A stretch of 64,000 nt of DNA from Symsagittifera roscoffensis (Eukaryota; Xenacoelomorpha; Acoela; Convolutidae): assembly GCF_963678635.1 (NCBI RefSeq), contig NC_087063.1, positions 50,665,220-50,729,219 on the forward strand, given 5' to 3'. The position numbers and the translations under genes are program-made. The notes under the pieces are model-generated. The model saw only the letters and a list, made by a program, of their open reading frames with translations, made no database searches and had not been told where the DNA came from. This document shows positions 62,767 through 64,000 of this stretch, in pieces. The number at the start of each line of letters is the position of its first letter. Within the stretch, counting starts at the first letter, position 1.

Positions 62767-63432
62767 GAATGTTTTTGTCTGAAGCCAAACTGTTCAGGGC
62801 AAAGAATTTTATACTTCTGTAAAAATTTGACCATTCTTCTATAAATTAGTTTTTAAAAAATTTTGCTTATTGCTGATAGAAGGCTGATGGGTCGGTTATT
62901 ACCAAAATCTATTTCACTTCCACTTTTGAACAAGGCAATCACTTTCGCTATTTTACAATCGCCAGGAAAAGACTCCGAGTCGAACATTTCATTAAAACAA
63001 ACAACTAAGAGTTTCATAATGACTGGTGCACAAAGTTTAATCATTAAATTACTCAAAACATCATGACCAGTTGTTTTTGTTCATCAGGTTCTTAATAATT
63101 TTCGCCATTTCATCGACATCAGTGGGAAAGAAAACGAAAGTACCAGAGTTTCGTGAACTTTTATCGTTGTATTTAAACTCCACAAAATTTTTTGCAAGTT
63201 TGGGTCCAATGGTAGCAAAAAATTTATTCATGTCATTCACCTCTAAACTGCACGTGTTGGATTTCTTTTTCCCACAAAAATTATTGAAAACTTGAAACAT
63301 TTTTTTGGAATCATTACAACTTCCAAGTTGATTGTCATAAAATTTTCTTTTCCCCGTCATAATTAGCTTTTTTGCCTCATTTCTCAAATTTTTAAATTTC
63401 GCTTTCAGTTCATCGTTCGGAAGTGTTACCAT
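62767..63432 (-). pseudogene. Linker and RT N-terminal region of the non-LTR element
   Basis: The frame at 63432-63061 (helical, Lys-rich, FFATIGPKLAKNF) precedes 63056-62853 with 'VIALFKSGSEIDFGNNRPIS', the RT start. After TAA (in KIF-stop-KLIYRR) the same phase goes on to EQFGFRQKHSCVQAISRIVE and a second stop near 62745. At least three breaks are visible. Confidence 0.8.
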
Positions 63433-64000
63433 TTTCTTGTGAGCAGCGTCTCATTTTTTGCATTTTCGTTTCACATTGTTGGAAATCCAAGATTTTTTCA
63501 ATTGTTTTGTAAAATCAATTGGTTTCAAAGGACAAAACTTATCAAAAACATTAATCATTGAATACGTTAGACCATGGATTTTTGTATTTACTGATTCCTT
63601 ATCACTCAAATTTTCCAATTCGACATATAGAAGAAATAATAACTTAAGTAGGTTGTCATCAAGCTTCAGTTTTTCAAAACTCCTGTATAAAAAACAATTT
63701 TGCCAGGCATTTCAACCGAAAACGGCAATTCACCCAACAATGCATAGTGATCAATAATTGTGGTTTTGATAACTGTCACGGGATAAAAATCTTCTGTTAT
63801 AAAGTGGTCAATGCATTTTGCACTATTTTCAGTAACTCTGGTTGGTTCACTCAAACAAAAATCCAAATCAAAAGACTTTAAAAGCGTTTTATTACTTAAC
63901 ACTTCTGGTTTTTCGTCCTTGGCAAGAATAATAAAATTAAAATCTCCCAAAATAACTGGATTTCCTTTTAATAGTCGAGGTTCATTTGATAGATAATCCA
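63433..64000 (-). pseudogene. Endonuclease C-terminal part and linker of the non-LTR element
   Basis: The sequence GDFNFIILAK starts an APE-like end, followed by 'PTRVTENSAKCIDHFI' and IIDHYALLGELPF, the Asp-His pair of the endonuclease C-terminus. A linker with 'LKKSWISNNVKRKCKK' ends at an in-frame TGA (63451-63453). The element's 5' end is beyond the window. Confidence 0.8.

Larger units (their letters stand above)
61379..64000 (-). mobile_element. Non-LTR retrotransposon (CR1/Jockey-like), 5' part beyond the window, degenerate
   Basis: From right to left on the minus strand: endonuclease end, linker, reverse transcriptase, C-terminal region, 3' UTR and an ATTCAAA-type repetitive 3' tail (about 61379-61425). 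Several stops and frameshifts and a changed catalytic Asp make it inactive. The order EN-RT in one ORF with a microsatellite tail fits CR1/Jockey/RTE-like clades; I cannot decide among them. Confidence 0.85.

Overview
The window is AT-rich DNA from an animal nuclear genome, probably an invertebrate; I cannot name the species. Evidence for this: GT-AG introns in a 92-codon UPF0728 (C10orf53-like) gene, a fucosyltransferase-like terminal exon, Ty3/Gypsy-type and non-LTR retroelements, and many non-autonomous DNA transposons with 8-bp target duplications. There is no operon structure, and most open frames are by-products of repeats.

Layout. 1-2638 (minus): a broken Gag-type polyprotein with two zinc knuckles, running off the left edge. 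3074-8296: two tandem copies of a ~2.6-kb unit, perhaps long LTRs. 6463-13618: a nearly identical 4.2-kb tandem duplication whose second copy has a 1.2-kb deletion. 9080-24295: a larger tandem duplication, each copy carrying an AT-rich 'TAATCGATTATAAT' element, an identical 194-bp fucosyltransferase-like last exon, and ~0.8-kb modules with GGTCGA-type minisatellites; copy I also holds a 934-bp TIR element absent from copy II. 24691-43588 (minus): one 18.9-kb Ty3/Gypsy-type retrotransposon with 410-bp LTRs (9 mismatches) and a 4-bp CATG target duplication. Its order is leader, Gag with one zinc knuckle, protease, RT-RNase H, integrase, a small two-helix membrane ORF, proline-rich segments, an envelope-like glycoprotein region, then accessory frames. 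It is inactivated by many stops, frameshifts and a DSG-to-DSR protease change. 45047-56221 (minus): the one intact host gene, UPF0728, in three exons; intron 1 is packed with hAT-like miniature elements (GGCTCTTTTCCAG termini, 8-bp duplications, two self-nested insertions). 57442-61024: further hAT-like miniature elements and a second AT-rich TIR element. 61379-64000 (minus): a decayed non-LTR retrotransposon with a repetitive 3' tail, cut by the right edge.

The genes do not form a pathway. The window records layered transposition and tandem duplication around one small conserved gene. The most distinctive items are the very large envelope-bearing retroelement, the nested hAT-like families in the UPF0728 intron, and the duplicated fucosyltransferase-like exon.
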